DNA of 64,000 nt from Wolfiporia cocos. Lineage: Eukaryota > Basidiomycota > Agaricomycetes > Polyporales > Phaeolaceae. The notes below the pieces were generated by a model. That model did no database searches, was not told the origin of the DNA, and saw only the letters and a list, made by a program, of their open reading frames with translations. The first letter of the stretch is position 1; every line of letters starts with the position of its first letter. The translations under genes were made by a program, and so were the position numbers. Positions 10,366 through 21,642 of the stretch are shown one piece after another. Where the stretch lies: NCBI GenBank assembly GCA_029448655.1, contig JACCLO010000012.1, positions 2,480,001 through 2,544,000 of the forward strand, given 5' to 3'.

Positions 10366-11115
10366 CCCCGTGGGATCGTGTTGTCGTGCGAAAGGAATTT
10401 ATTGATAGGATGCGTGCCGCGACGGATTCTGCGCTGCTATCCAAAAAGGGTCATATGTCGAGGGAAATTGTATTTTCCAGGGCTGTTGGGTCGCTCTCGT
10501 TTGGGTTTGGGGCTGTTTGGGTTCAGTCTGGTCGTCATTTGGTTTCAGGCTGGCAGGGTATTCGGTTGGATCTATCTTGGGTCATCTGTGTCATATTTCG
10601 GGCTGCTTTGGCATATTCTGTATTAGGGTCCATTGTGCATATCTACTAGGGTATATCTGTCGTAATCTACTAGCGGTGCTTGTTGCGATCTAGCGCGAGT
10701 GGATCGTGATCTCATCTCCGCCTGCTAGAAAATATGCGCTCTTCGGACACCGCCACGGCATCGACATATGTGGCGTCCACACCGCCGACATGAGACCGGC
10801 CTGCATTCCGACGCTGTGGAGAGGTCAAGGATGGATCAGTTACCGGTCCCACGCGCGGGTATGCGAGATGCAATCTGTGGAGTCGCCACAGATAGCCTCC
10901 CGCCTCCCGATTCGGAAGGTATGGTATTGCGATGCGCATTATGCGCGCGGAAGATGCTTACAGCGCATCGGTTGTGCACAATTCCGGCACATATGTTGTC
11001 TGCGGTCGCGGGCGCGGATGTGGGGCTGTGCGTTCTGGTCGCCTTGTACATAAGGCAGGACTTGCCGGCTCAGAGCCCTAGTCTCCAGCCGTTGTATCTG
11101 CGCATCCGATTCACA
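10366..11115. other. intergenic region
   Basis: It holds the 3' flank of the RhoGAP gene and the upstream region of the first small secreted gene. A T/G-rich open frame at 10362-10649 is most likely 3' UTR. Confidence 0.5.
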
Positions 11116-11395
11116 ATGGTGTCTTTCAAAGCTGTTGCGTTGGCCATCGTGGCTTGTATAACTCTTGCAGAAGCAGGTGTGTGTTCTTCTTTTTCTGACC
11201 CTCAATCATTACTCAATTAAATCTACAGCGGTGGTTAATACGGTTACGACGTCGACGTCGACTCGGACGCGCACTGCGTTCTCCACGACTACGGTGACGG
11301 TTCCGGTCACGACCACCACTACTAGTACCTCTTACGTGGACACGGTAACAACCACTGTCACTGGAGTGCCTCCGAGCTCGTCGAGTACAACATAG
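11116..11395 (+). CDS. small secreted Thr/Val/Ser-rich protein, paralogue 1
   Basis: Exons 11116-11176 and 11229-11395, separated by a 52-bp intron, give 75 aa. Residues 1-20 (MVSFKAVALAIVACITLAEA) are a clear signal peptide. The mature part is almost entirely Thr, Ser and Val (VVNTVTTSTSTRTRTAFST, then TTVTVPVTT) with no cysteine, and is likely heavily O-glycosylated. The core TRTRTAFST is shared with the gene at 12722 (TRTRTVFST). Both genes have their single intron in phase 1 just after the signal peptide, so they are paralogues about 1.6 kb apart on the same strand. The function is unknown; composition suggests a wall-associated or extracellular product. This copy is shorter and lacks the Pro/Tyr/Gly tail of its partner. 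The stop TAG at 11393-11395 follows SSSSTT, so truncation by a recent stop is possible. Confidence 0.75.
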
Positions 11396-11927
11396 GTGTT
11401 TGTAGTACGACGTTCTGCTGAAGCTGATGTCATTCATACCGAACCTCGACCACGTTGACGCGATCGTCATCTAGCACCCCGTCCAGTACGATATGTATCA
11501 TAAATTCCTCGGACGTCTAGATCTAGAGTTGTCTAGAGTTGTATTCTCGCGATTTGAATAGTCATTTGTCACACCACGTGGGAAACTGCTGATGTCGGAG
11601 TACATGTCGATTTGACTAACCAGTATAGTGTACCAAACACAACATCTTAACGTCGATTTACAGGTTGTCCAGATGCATAAGTGGAAAGACGTGCAGAGTT
11701 CCACTAGCGTCCTTGCCCAAAACTTTTTGTTATATCGATGCCCTTTTTTCGTGAATTTGCATCCATAGCGTTCCTGGGATGTCCCTGTAAATAAATTAAT
11801 ATCGTTCTCAGTACTTCTTAAACTCACGATTAGTGTAGGAATCGTTGCTCCGATCAACCATGCCCCACATCTATCCTCAATCTCTTCCTTTGATCTTTTC
11901 ATTTGAAGCCTCCGATAATTGAGGTCA
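11396..11927. other. intergenic, probably transposon-derived
   Basis: A minus-strand open frame (11498-11902) continues in the direction of the transposase-like fragment to its right but shows no motif of its own. No other gene is seen. Confidence 0.4.
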
Positions 11928-12200
11928 CTACATGCGTTGCAGCCGCCATCGCTGAGATAAACGTACTACTGCGCTCTCTCCCTGAGCAAAAGTCACAACT
12001 ACATCCTCCTCCGAGCCGACTTTCTGAGCGTCGTTCTGAGCTAATCTCCTTGCGGCTTCCTCCCTACGAAACTTGGCATGGTTGCAATAGGTAGTTTTGC
12101 CCACAAGAGGCGAGCCTTTCTTCTGGCACAGTCGGCTACAGCCGCAAAAATAGACTTTTCTTCCTTTTTCGTCGAGTCTGTATACGGGATCCCGGGGCAT
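11928..12200 (-). pseudogene. N-terminal fragment of a transposon-type protein with a Cys/His motif
   Basis: An open frame from MPRDPVYRLDEKGRKVY runs for about 90 codons. It contains FCGCSRLCQKK and KTTYCNHAKFRREE. This C-x-C-x3-C ... H arrangement near the N-terminus resembles, from memory, the start of transposon-encoded proteins common in basidiomycetes, where a C-rich knuckle precedes a TYYxH block. Nothing downstream resembles the catalytic part, so it is a fragment. An in-frame ATG also exists at 12269. A protein search would show whether it matches the DDE or Plavaka-linked families. Confidence 0.4.
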
Positions 12201-12660
12201 CGTGATATTCCAAAGATTTGATTGAAGGCAGGAGGTTGTAGAAAAAGCAGGGGTATGGAGGGCACGCAAACGGTAGTGCGGTGGAACAGAGCAAGCGATG
12301 AACGCGTAACGGCGTAAGCGTGTTCACAGAGTGGATCCACATACGCGACTCCCTTACGCGTGTGACTCGATGGCATATGTCAATCTACAAAGCAGGTCAC
12401 ATGTTCGTTGGATACGTCGTTTGGATCACACTGGATATATTCGATACATTGAACATTTGCGGATACGTGAAGATTCATCTAGATATATCTAATTACATCG
12501 GATTCCACTGGGCCTCATCGATCAATCGATCATCAGCGGAAGACCGCCGATCGATTGGGCACCTGTGGCTTCGTACGACCCATCCGTTCCCGCACACCAA
12601 ACTCAGACGCGGATAATAGTCACAGATTCCTTCCGGGACAAGACAGCTATGAATATTCAA

Positions 12661-12668
12661 TATATAAC
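12661..12668 (+). promoter_or_regulatory. TATA box of the second small secreted gene
   Basis: TATATAAC lies 61 bp upstream of the ATG at 12722, a plausible core promoter distance. Confidence 0.6.
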
Positions 12669-12721
12669 ACTTCGACAGTCTAGTCGTGTTCATCCCACCC
12701 CCGCCCTGAGACATTTCGACA

Positions 12722-13148
12722 ATGTTCCACAGCACCAAAGTTGCTATCGGCGCGCTCATCGTCGCTGCGTGCTGCATGAGTGTCGATTGCGGTATGTTTA
12801 TATGCTTCTATATACTGCATTTAGCTGTATCTGAAGGCTCTTTTAGCGCCAACGGTTACCGTGACGCTCACTCGTCCCGCTTTCGTCACCACCACAGTCA
12901 CCGGCACGCGTACACGGACAGTCTTCTCGACATCCACCGCGACCGCCACGGCTGATGCGACGGAGACGGTGTTCGTAGTCAAGAATCCTACCACTACGTT
13001 CACGGTGACAGCAACTGTGCCGTCATCATCCTCATCCTCCACAAGCAGCTATGACTCGACGGATACTCCCGACGTCACCGGTGCTCCAGGGAATAGCGGA
13101 AGCAGCCAGCCTTATCCCGGCTACCCGCCGTACTACGGATACCCTTAA
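12722..13148 (+). CDS. small secreted Thr/Val/Ser-rich protein, paralogue 2
   Basis: Exons 12722-12791 and 12847-13148 with a 55-bp intron give 123 aa. The signal peptide is MFHSTKVAIGALIVAACC. The mature protein starts APTVTVTLTRPAFVTTTVTG, then TRTRTVFSTSTATATADA, a Ser-rich stretch, and ends in a Pro/Tyr/Gly tail (QPYPGYPPYYGYP). The intron is in phase 1 after the signal peptide, as in the gene at 11116, which also shares the TRTRT-FST core. The function is unknown. The composition suggests an O-glycosylated extracellular or wall protein, and the Tyr/Pro tail could be cross-linked or sticky. A TATA box sits 61 bp upstream. The sequence shows no GPI-type hydrophobic end. Confidence 0.8.
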
Positions 13149-14269
13149 GAGTAGTTAGGAGTTGAGCGTTGTCATCGGAGTGATTGCAGACTTGGCCTGT
13201 ACTCGTTGTCCCTATCGTCCTTTGTATTGTCGTATAGCATCACTGCATTTGTATCAGTCTGCAATTAAGCCGCATACCTTAAGCTAAGCGATGTCGACTC
13301 CACGATTACTCCACTTCGTTCCGATCGCAAGGGAGTGCCATGCGTTGCTCATTGCGTGTGCCACAACGGCTAGAGACGCCCATCGGAAGCAGGCGGGGAT
13401 ATGTGATGGATCTGCCTACATTACATCATCACTTTGCTTTGCGAGTTACTAGCCCTTGTTCTCGCAACAATCGACAATTTGACAGCGACGCACTTATGCA
13501 ACTGTTAGTGTCAGCCATCATTTCATCGAAGAGATGCCATCATACTTCAACCGTAAACGGTGACGCACATACAGCATGATTCACTTCCAGTCGCGAGATT
13601 CTGATTCGCCTTTCGATAGCTTCGAGGGATATCGAATCTGAGCGGCATAATACGCGATTGCCACCACGATCAGCGTGCCTCGTGGAGCATCTAAACGGGC
13701 TTCCACATTTCGACAACTCCTTCGTCGCGCCAACTTCGCATTATTCTTGGATGCGCTCATCGCTGGGGCCACCCATCGTCCAGACCGTGCGGGACGCTAC
13801 ACCGCTATCAAGACCCGGTTGGAGCGTGAGCGGATATAACGCTTTCCGCCGACATGTCAAGCAGCAGCACCACTGCTGATTCTTCGCTGGAAACCATGAA
13901 GTGGCGAGCGAGTGGAGAAGTATGTGGAGCCGCTGGCACAGATAGGCGCATCTTGTTCTAGGCAGTACGACGGTGGTGCAGGTCCACACTGTACCTTAGC
14001 GGGAATGACGAGAAAGTGTCAAGCAGCTCGTCAATGCCGTGTCCACGTGAAAGCATTGCGACGGCACATTGCATTGGAGTGGAGATCTGTGAACCTGATG
14101 ATCTGTAGCACGATCGACGAGCAAGGTACGAACGCATGTTCCGATCCAGGGGGGTCAAGTATTTAGAGGATGGGCGCGAGCGAGCGTCGGCAGGCACAAG
14201 ATACTGTTCTTGCTCTCCCCGCAGATTTTGATAGAGTCTTACAAGTTTTCCTGGCGTCAGAGCCTCGCG
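13149..14269. other. intergenic, no gene recognised
   Basis: Short frames on both strands overlap with no signal peptide, motif or coherent splicing. The right end is the upstream region of the gene at 14270. Confidence 0.5.
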
Positions 14270-17014
14270 ATGGCAGTAAAGTCAAAGAGATTGTCAATGT
14301 TCATACTCGCGGCCGGGTCTGGACTGCTCGTTCAAGGTGGTAAGTACAATCCTCCTATGATGACGCGATAAACCCTACCTAGTACTGACTATTGACTCGT
14401 AGCTGTCATCCGCCACGGTGCTCTAACGCCACAGAACGCGATTACCAATCACGCGAAGCGCGAGACGACATGGGAAGACGTTCTCGACTTCTTCAATAGC
14501 ACTCAATCAGACTTCCCGCAGGCAAACCATGCCGCATTCCCATTCCTGAACACGTACTGTTCTGCCTCTGCCTCTGCTGCAACCGCAACCGCAACCAGTA
14601 CCGCCACCCCCAATCCCGCGGCATCTGGCTCAGACACGGGATCTTCAAGCTCGCCTACCGATACCTCTGGGGGCAATCCTGGATCTGCATCCACAGGCAC
14701 CGATGGAGGCTCTGCTTCATCCGGGGCGTCAGCTGGGAGCCCCCAGCAGACGGGCTCTGCCTCTGTCTCCGGCTCGTCTGGTCCGGCAGAGAGTGGCTCT
14801 GGAAGTTCCGGCTCGGGAACCTCTGGCACGACCGGTAACGGTTCGGGCACCTCTGGTACCGCTACCAATGGCTCCGGCAACCCTGGTACAACAAACGGTG
14901 GTGGTTCCTCCGGTAGTACGGGCAGTCCAGGCTCGAGTGGCACGGGCAGCGGCTCAGGCTCGGGTGCCACCGGCAGTGGCGAAGGCACAGGTGCAGGTGC
15001 AGGTTCAGCCGGCTCAGGTGCCACGACTGCCTCAGGTGCGTCATCGTCCAGCCGTTAACGAGTATGAAGCCGACGTAAGTCATAGGCACAGAGGCAGGAA
15101 CGGGCGTAACCAGCACGCCTACTACCGAAGCGGGAGGTGCCGCTGCCAGCGCAAGTGCAGGAGACAACGGAGGCATATTCTCTCTTGGGTTCAACGCGTT
15201 CAGAGGCGGCTTGCCATTCTTCCGCTCTGGAGTCGGTGAGTGCGAAACGGCCCTTGCAGCGATGCGTGATGCTCATACCTGCGTCAGCTGCACCTACCGA
15301 CGACCTTCTTTCAATTGGGCTCGGCCTCAACCCCGCGGTTGCAACAGCTACTGAAGGCACAGGCACCTTGGCCGGCTCTGAATCCACAGCTGCCTCCCCC
15401 ACCACCACAGGTGGTTCGGGCACCCAGACATTCCCCGCGGGGGCGGGCAGCTCAGCGGCCTCTGAGGGTGGGAGCGCGACTACCACCCCCACTCCCACAA
15501 ACGGATCCGGCGCCCAAGCGTCCGCGACCACCGACTGCGACGATGTCCTCTGCCTTGGTGTAGGCGCAGACCCCGCCGCGCTCACCGGCTCGGGAGACGT
15601 AGCCTCCGCCACGCTCGACCTCGATCTCCCCGCCGCCGCGGCGACAGACGGGGCTTTCGGCCTCTTCGGCGCCGCCGCGAACATCAACGGCCTCGTTCCC
15701 CCTGCAGGCGAGCCATCAGCGACCGGCAGCGCGGGCACAGGCTCCGGCGCGGACGAGTGCGACGACCTTCTCTGCCTTGGTGCTGATGTGGATCCCGCTG
15801 CCGCAACAGGCAGCGGAAGCCTGCTGTCCGCCACGGCTGGCCTTGACTTGGCTGCCGCCACTGCGACACCAGTGTCTGTTGGATTGCTCTCCGCCGCAGC
15901 GAACCTCGGTAACCTCGGTGCCACGGCTGCAGCCACGGCGACGGACGCGACTTCCTCGCCTACCTCGACCACTAGCTCTAACTCTGGCTCTGGCTCTGGC
16001 TCTGACTCAGGCTCCGGCTCTGGTGCAGCCGGCGAGGAGTGCGACGACATTATCTGCGCGGGCGCCGACGTGGACCCCGCCGCGATCACCGGCTCAGGCG
16101 ACCTCGCCACAGCGACCGTGGGCCTCAACCTCGCCGCCGCGACTGCCTCTCCCGATTCGGTCGGCATCCTCTCCGCCGCCGCAAACGTGGCTGACCTCGG
16201 TGCGACACTCGCTGCTACTGCAACCGCGGCCACCACCGCAACCTCCGCGGGCACCCCAGGGGCTGCACCGACGACCGCGCCAGGCGCAGACTGCGACGAC
16301 GTGCTCTGCGCCGACGCGAACGTCGATCCCGCAGCCATAACCGGCTCCGGCGCCATCGTCTCCGCCACTGTTGGCATCGATCTCGGCGCCGCAACTGCGA
16401 CGCCCGGCAACATTGGGATCGCCTCTGTCGCTGCAGACGCCGCAGACATAGCTGCCACTGCGACGGTTGCATTGTCGTCCCCGACCACAAGTGCCGCGGT
16501 CTCTACGCCTACCGGCACGGACACCTCAGGTTCTGGCTCGTCGCCGGACTCGGGATCAGACTGCGGCGACATCGTCTGCGCAGACGCGAACGTGGATCCC
16601 GCAGCCGCCACTGGTCCCGGCGACGTCGTCTCCGCCACAGTTGGCGTCGACTTGGGCGCAGCGACCGCGACTCCAGGCTCGGTTGGGTTGGCGTCCATCG
16701 CCGCCGACGTCGACAGCCTCGCCGCCTCTGCCACTGCCGCGCTGACCTACCCGACCGCCAGCGCCGCCTCCGCCTCACCTACCACCGCGGATGGCTCGGG
16801 CTTATCTTCAGGCACTGCTGACTGCGGAGACATACTCTGTGCAGACGCGAATGTAGACCCCGCGGCTGCGACAGGCCCCGGCAACGTCGTCTCCGCCAGC
16901 GTTGGTGTCAACTTTGGCGCCGTGACAGCCACGCCTGGCAATATTGGGATTGCCTCCGTCGCAGCGGACGTTGCAAGTGTCGCTGCTACTGCGACTGCCG
17001 GCTTGTTGTTTTGA
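14270..17014 (+). CDS. secreted protein with six two-cysteine tandem repeats
   Basis: No known family recognised. Exons 14270-14339, 14403-15035, 15092-15235 and 15288-17014 agree in phase and give 857 aa (acceptor 15086 instead of 15092 adds two residues). The N-terminus MAVKSKRLSMFILAAGSG is a signal peptide. A short unique region (TTWEDVLDFFNSTQSDFPQ) and a long Ser/Gly/Thr-rich linker follow. The last ~490 residues are six repeats of 74-94 aa, each with exactly two cysteines: [DE]C[DG]D-x2-C, then about five residues, DPAA, TGxG, a hydrophobic stretch, ATATP, and G-x2-SxAA. The repeats start at 15533, 15755, 16037, 16289, 16559 and 16820. A partial, cysteine-free version (TDDLLSIGLGLNPAVATATE) precedes them. 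The C-x4-C pair could form a disulfide in each repeat. It is likely extracellular or wall-bound; an adhesive or structural role is only inferred. No GPI signal ends the protein (ATAGLLF). Confidence 0.82.
15533..17011 (+). repeat. six coding tandem repeats, 222-282 bp apart
   Basis: Successive repeat starts are 222, 282, 252, 270 and 261 bp apart. Each begins with a GA(C/G)TGCG(A/G)C-like block encoding the first cysteine. The last three units share CADANVDPAA and are closest to each other, which points to stepwise duplication from the 3' end. Confidence 0.88.
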
Positions 17015-17477
17015 ACGCAAGCTCTGCTCACTGGACGCGCTATATTGACTGACTGATGGCACTTACGATTTCAAGTTCACGAATGCGATGATCTATGACC
17101 GTGACGACTGGATTGATGACGACAAGACTATGATGACCTCTACGAAGCGTGCTGTATGATTTGTATTATTAGCTGTTCCGAACCGCGAAATGGACTGTGT
17201 ATTCACCTATTACCTGTATGATAGCAAACTAGCACTCACGAATATATACTCTTGCGTTAAAACCCCGTGGATTGAATTCATAAACACATAACCGATTCCT
17301 CTTGGTTTGGACTCCATCTCTACAGGTATATAAGACATCGCTGCGGGCAGCAAAGGCAACACAGGCGTATGTTTGGGTACAAACTGATATACAAATGAAC
17401 ATCTGCCCTTCCACTCGAGCAAGAGATTGGTCTTCCCGTCCTTTCACTTCTACATTCGGAGGTACAGGTGGTGCGGT
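17015..17477. other. intergenic region between convergent genes
   Basis: This is the 3' flank of both the repeat-protein gene (plus) and the decarboxylase gene (minus). No gene is seen. Confidence 0.6.
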
Positions 17478-18992
17478 TCACGTAACGATCCGTCCAATCG
17501 AGGATCCGACCTGCAATACCTCGTCAATACCGCGACAATACCATCAGCGCAACATGCCGGACGCACCTGCACGAGCGTCTCGCAGGGCTCGCGCGAGTTC
17601 CTCAGCAAGTCCTCGTCAAACTGGATGAACCCCTTCGGGAAGAGCACGACGACCGTGCTCCCACCATATGCGAAATACCCGAGTTCTTCTCCGCGGCGCA
17701 CGACGTTGCCCGGCTGGCCACCGCCTGTCCACTTGATTGATCCAACCTGTTCGATCGCTCAGCGTGCGTACGGTGTGAGGGTGGGAGAGATGTCGCGCAC
17801 CAGCATCGCGCCGATCGCAACGAACGCGATCTGGCGTCCGGTCTGCAGGTGTGTCATCGTGAGCACCGCGCGTTTGTTTGCAGTGAACACGTCGAAGCCG
17901 GGCTCATTGACCGCCTGTGGGTTCACTGCAATGGCGAGCAGTCGACATACTGCACCGAACCACAGCAGTATGAGCACACGCACCAGTGTAGTACTCTCCA
18001 TCAATGTTCGTGACCTCGCCCACGACACCATCAATCGGGGTGTGGAATCGATGATAGTCGGCCGGAGCGAGTCTATAGCTGCCTCAGCACTTTCCTGAAC
18101 TATATGTGGCGACTTCTGCGCACCGGAAGGACGCGACGCTCGCTCCTTCGAACTTCTGCGCGAGCTCCGAGTCGGAAGACACGCCAAGCAAGTTCGGAAT
18201 AGTGAATTTGTTGCCCTTTATCCAGAACTGGTGTGCAAGCGTCGCGTTCTCATACACCACCAGTCGGCAGTCCGCCGCACTGCATATCCCCGCTGGATCC
18301 TGTGCGTTTTGTACTGGGCGCGCATCAGGTTTTAGCCGCCTACAGCGCAAGAGACCAAATCAGATATAAGGTCAAACGCGTGCACAAAACAAGCGCACCT
18401 ATAAAAGAAGTCGTTGAAGGTGCGGTACTTATGAATATCAGGCTCGAGGAGCTCGTCCGTGCGGATCGAGTACGTCTGGATGAACGACGGGATGGAATGC
18501 ACCGAGTCGGGTGCGTCATAAATCTTGCCCTGCCGGATCGAGACCTCCTGCAGAATCGATTCGACCGACTTGTTCTGCAGCAACTTTCGCTGCTCGCCTC
18601 CATAGAACAGCAGATGCATCCCTAGCCTAAGACACTGCCCGCTCAGCATTCATGGTGATCGCGGCAGAAGCCCACACGCACCTCGGATAGATGGGCATGC
18701 TCTCAAAGAACTTCTGCCCCGTCGCGCGATTGACGATGAAGTTCCCGACGTGGTACTCACTCGCGAGCTTCTCCAGGCCCGGGATCAGCTTATGCACGAG
18801 CGGCAGTTCTGAGAGGCGGTGCATCGGCGCATGAATCCCGTGCCGCACATCGTGGTGCTCCGCACTGTGGTCGACAAGCTTGTTAAGCGTTTGCGCCGCA
18901 ACCGCGGGATCCTGCGTGTGCGCGGGCAAATTCGTCGCGTTAATTTGCTGGACTGGCCTTAGCGCGGCCTCGGAGGCGGGTATAGAGGACAT
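17478..18992 (-). CDS. phosphatidylserine decarboxylase family proenzyme
   Basis: Seven minus-strand exons (18992-18682, 18626-18399, 18339-18124, 18078-17984, 17925-17801, 17746-17567, 17510-17478) fit in phase and give 395 aa. Family landmarks in order are [80 protein letters not shown] (~254-273), ANKRAVLTM, and the self-cleavage motif GGST (~353-356) in [17 protein letters not shown], with the typical end GSSIGRIVT. The enzyme self-cleaves at the Ser to make a pyruvoyl group and decarboxylates phosphatidylserine to phosphatidylethanolamine. The catalytic His (in DYHRFH) and Ser are present. No mitochondrial targeting or membrane segment is evident from this start, so it may be a soluble or endomembrane-type member. 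The family also contains tryptophan decarboxylases in mushrooms, so the substrate is not certain. A TATA box lies ~130 bp upstream. Confidence 0.9.
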
Positions 18993-19117
18993 CGGAACGG
19001 CTTGTATGCGGGGGGATAGTACAAACGATGTGAAGAGACAGCCTTGGGAATGAAAGGATGAAGTGGTTGTGGAATAAGGCAGGAAGGTCGACGATGTGCA
19101 GAGGGCGCTGTTGCGAG

Positions 19118-19126
19118 CTATAAATA
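19118..19126 (-). promoter_or_regulatory. TATA-like element of the decarboxylase gene
   Basis: The minus strand reads TATTTATAG about 130 bp upstream of the ATG at 18992. It argues against the longer in-frame start near 19247, which would lie upstream of it. Confidence 0.5.
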
Positions 19127-20041
19127 GACGGGCGCTCTGATTACATAATACCTTAACCCTTTGCCTTTGCTGGTTCTTAGCTATGCTCAAACGAGTGGCT
19201 GGGACCTCCATGCATCTCCACCATTGTATGTTAAATCTCCAAGACACGCAATGAGCCCTGGGGTTGACTAGAATGAATTTGATTTAGTCACCTTGGAGTG
19301 CACCCAAGTGCTGTTTGAGCGTGCGAAGCAAAGGCGAAACCGGAGATTAGGCATATGATTACGACAACAAACCCAGCCGTTGTTGGCAGAAATACTACGT
19401 CATTCTCACCCAGGAACAGGAACGAGCATCAGTGCCCCAGATACTAGAGGTCATGCGGCGACATCAAGGAATCTCATCACGGCGCATTGAGTTTCGGTGG
19501 GCCAAGTGCATCAATCAGTATGGGGGCCCTATCTGACAGAATATGAGCAAGACTTTGCGGAGCAGCAGGGGATTCGTAGCAGGCACGGAGGGAGCATGAT
19601 TCGAATCGCAACGAGCAGGGGGTAAAAGAAGGAGAACCTGGTAGACCGAAATTGAGTCTTTATATTGCCATGACGGCGGGGTTTGAATTCGAACTCTCAT
19701 GCGCTGATCATGACAGGCTTCTCAATTGCCAGACTCAGCAATACCGCTGTCTCTTTGGGTAGTCGTCGGGTGATGTCCAGGGCTACACATTGGAGGACGC
19801 CGGCATCGGTGCCAGCGATGACGTAGAGGCTGTTTGGTAGGCATATCACGCGGAGCAAGGCATAACCTGAAGTAGCACACTCCTCAAACAACTTTGATGC
19901 GATGTAGTTCCCATGTTCCTTTTCATGATGTGGTATGCATCTACATTTGTGCTCAGAAAACCTGCTTTACAGAGAACAGAAAACAGTCTTACGACACCCA
20001 GTGTGCTGAAGGGTGTAACACGGCTGGACAACTCAAGAGAC
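19127..20041. other. intergenic, no gene recognised
   Basis: It contains the decarboxylase upstream region and the 3' flank of the DUF6533 gene. Short frames only. A tRNA-like T-loop at about 19690 does not pair (see rejected items). Confidence 0.5.
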
Positions 20042-21513
20042 CTATGAAACATGGCTAGATATGTGCTGGTCTGTCCGCGTTTCTTGCAACTCATATTGGC
20101 ATGCATCCGTTACTGTCTCAACGTTGAGAGAAACTGCGATCATAGTTTCATCGCTGAAGCGTAGCGTGTCGTCGGCGTTATACGCTGTCCATATTGAGGT
20201 CATGTTCGAGGCCTGTTCGGAAGATACCCGCCGTAGGTTGAGCAAAACATGTGAGCCCTGGTAACTCCATTCGTAAGCAAGATGCAAACCCCAACACATC
20301 GAGAACTTACTGCAAATGAGATGACACTAATCTCCCAGCTGTGAGATATCAATACCTATTCAGTAAGGGAAAGAATGAGCTTGGTAGCTGCACGTACGGT
20401 AGAGCTGTATCTGCGGAAGCATTGTGTAACAGGTTGTACATGAGCGTATTGAGCAACATCACAACTGAATTCATGCTGATAGTCAGAGGAATATGGGGTC
20501 CCGATATCACCCCGATGAGAACTCACCAAAAATAATAGCATATGCCCACATCCCGTCCCGAACGAGCACGAAGAGGATGGATCGTCTTCCAAGCTGCCTG
20601 CTAACGCTCGTGAAGAACTTGACGATAATCAAGCCGAACAAGAACGTCTCAAATGCGAGCGATACGATCCTACAAGAAACCTTTCGCATTAGATTACGTC
20701 CCCAAGTTGCGGTCAAGCAGATCACGGCGCACCAATATGTCGCGAATATAGGTGGAGTCTTCACTATCAGACACTCCGGGTTGAATTGCATCACCGGCGT
20801 CGCGACAGCCAGCACTGTGATCATCGCAGCGACCTCGAAAAAATACAGCACAAGGATCCCCGACGTGAGTACGCGGTGGTAGCCGTACATCGCGCAGACT
20901 AGCCGCGGAAAACATCACATAGGGTACGGCAATGCATGAGCGCTTGACATACTGCGTAAGATGAAAACGCCCTCCACGGCGATGAGGAGCCCCTCGAATA
21001 CGGAAGCTTGGTAGATCCACCATGCAACACATTGTTTTTGTGTCCATAGGTGGGTGCTGTACATGTGGGCGAAGAGGACCGTCATTCCGCTGCGTGAGGG
21101 CACCTCAATATTTACAATGTATCCGCGATAGAGGTATATATTCAGTCATACCCTTGCGCAAGATATGGCATGTGTCTGATGAAAGCATATGCCCACTTGG
21201 TCCATGATCGTGGGCCTCTGACCGACGAGACACTGCGTTGAGACCACAGCCGCGGTGTTGAAAAGTAACGTCTTACTTCCAAATGTACTCGAGCTGGGGC
21301 ACCATAAGCGATGATTTCATCAGGGGTTTCATTTGTCTCACCTCGTCTGCTATGTTCAAAACAGTGTCATACAGGATGAACGTGAATGCGGCGCATAAGC
21401 TCTTGAACGCTAACGCCTTGGGCGTGATGCATCAGAGTCCTGGAAAGCCCACTATTATTGCTAACAGAACACCCACGAATGATAAACGAAAACCGCGCGG
21501 CTTGTTCAGACAT
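20042..21513 (-). CDS. DUF6533-type multi-pass membrane protein
   Basis: Ten minus-strand exons (21513-21477, 21409-21342, 21293-21277, 21217-21152, 21089-20953, 20898-20733, 20669-20527, 20464-20398, 20338-20311, 20257-20042) fit in phase and give 314 aa. The N-terminal region ILYDTVLNIADELEYIWK followed by WAYAFIRHMPYLAQ matches the signature I know for DUF6533 (YD-LT...EI-YIW, then the RY-P motif). Later landmarks are CVAWWIYQASVFEGLLIAVE, FILRICAMYGYHRVL, IFATYWIVSLAFETFLFGLI, LVRDGMWAYAII and GSHVLLNLRRVSS. About seven hydrophobic segments are expected. The family is very large in Agaricomycetes and its function is unknown; the topology resembles receptors or transporters but nothing here proves that. 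The exon of 17 bp (21293-21277) is very small. A TATA box about 120 bp upstream supports the ATG. Confidence 0.85.
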
Positions 21514-21632
21514 TGTGCATCTGCAGAGGCTACTAGTTCTTCTCGATGTGCAAGATCGCAGTGGTCTGAGATGCGAAGATCTCGTTACCCCGACTATGCG
21601 GGGGGGCCCGAGGCGACCCTGGCGGATGTTGA

Positions 21633-21642
21633 CTTTATATAC
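21633..21642 (-). promoter_or_regulatory. TATA box of the DUF6533 gene
   Basis: The minus strand reads GTATATAAAG about 120 bp upstream of the ATG at 21513. Confidence 0.55.

Noticed and set aside
14503..15024. 173-codon minus-strand frame rich in PEP and PVP
   Set aside because: It mirrors the Ser/Gly/Thr-rich linker of the plus-strand gene.
15055..16734. 559-codon Ala/Pro/Val-rich open frame on the minus strand
   Set aside because: It is the antisense shadow of the six-repeat gene. The plus frame has a signal peptide, clean introns and repeats, and the antisense frame has none.
19670..19745. tRNA-like sequence with TTCGAAT on the minus strand
   Set aside because: The bases around the supposed T loop do not pair and no acceptor stem forms.
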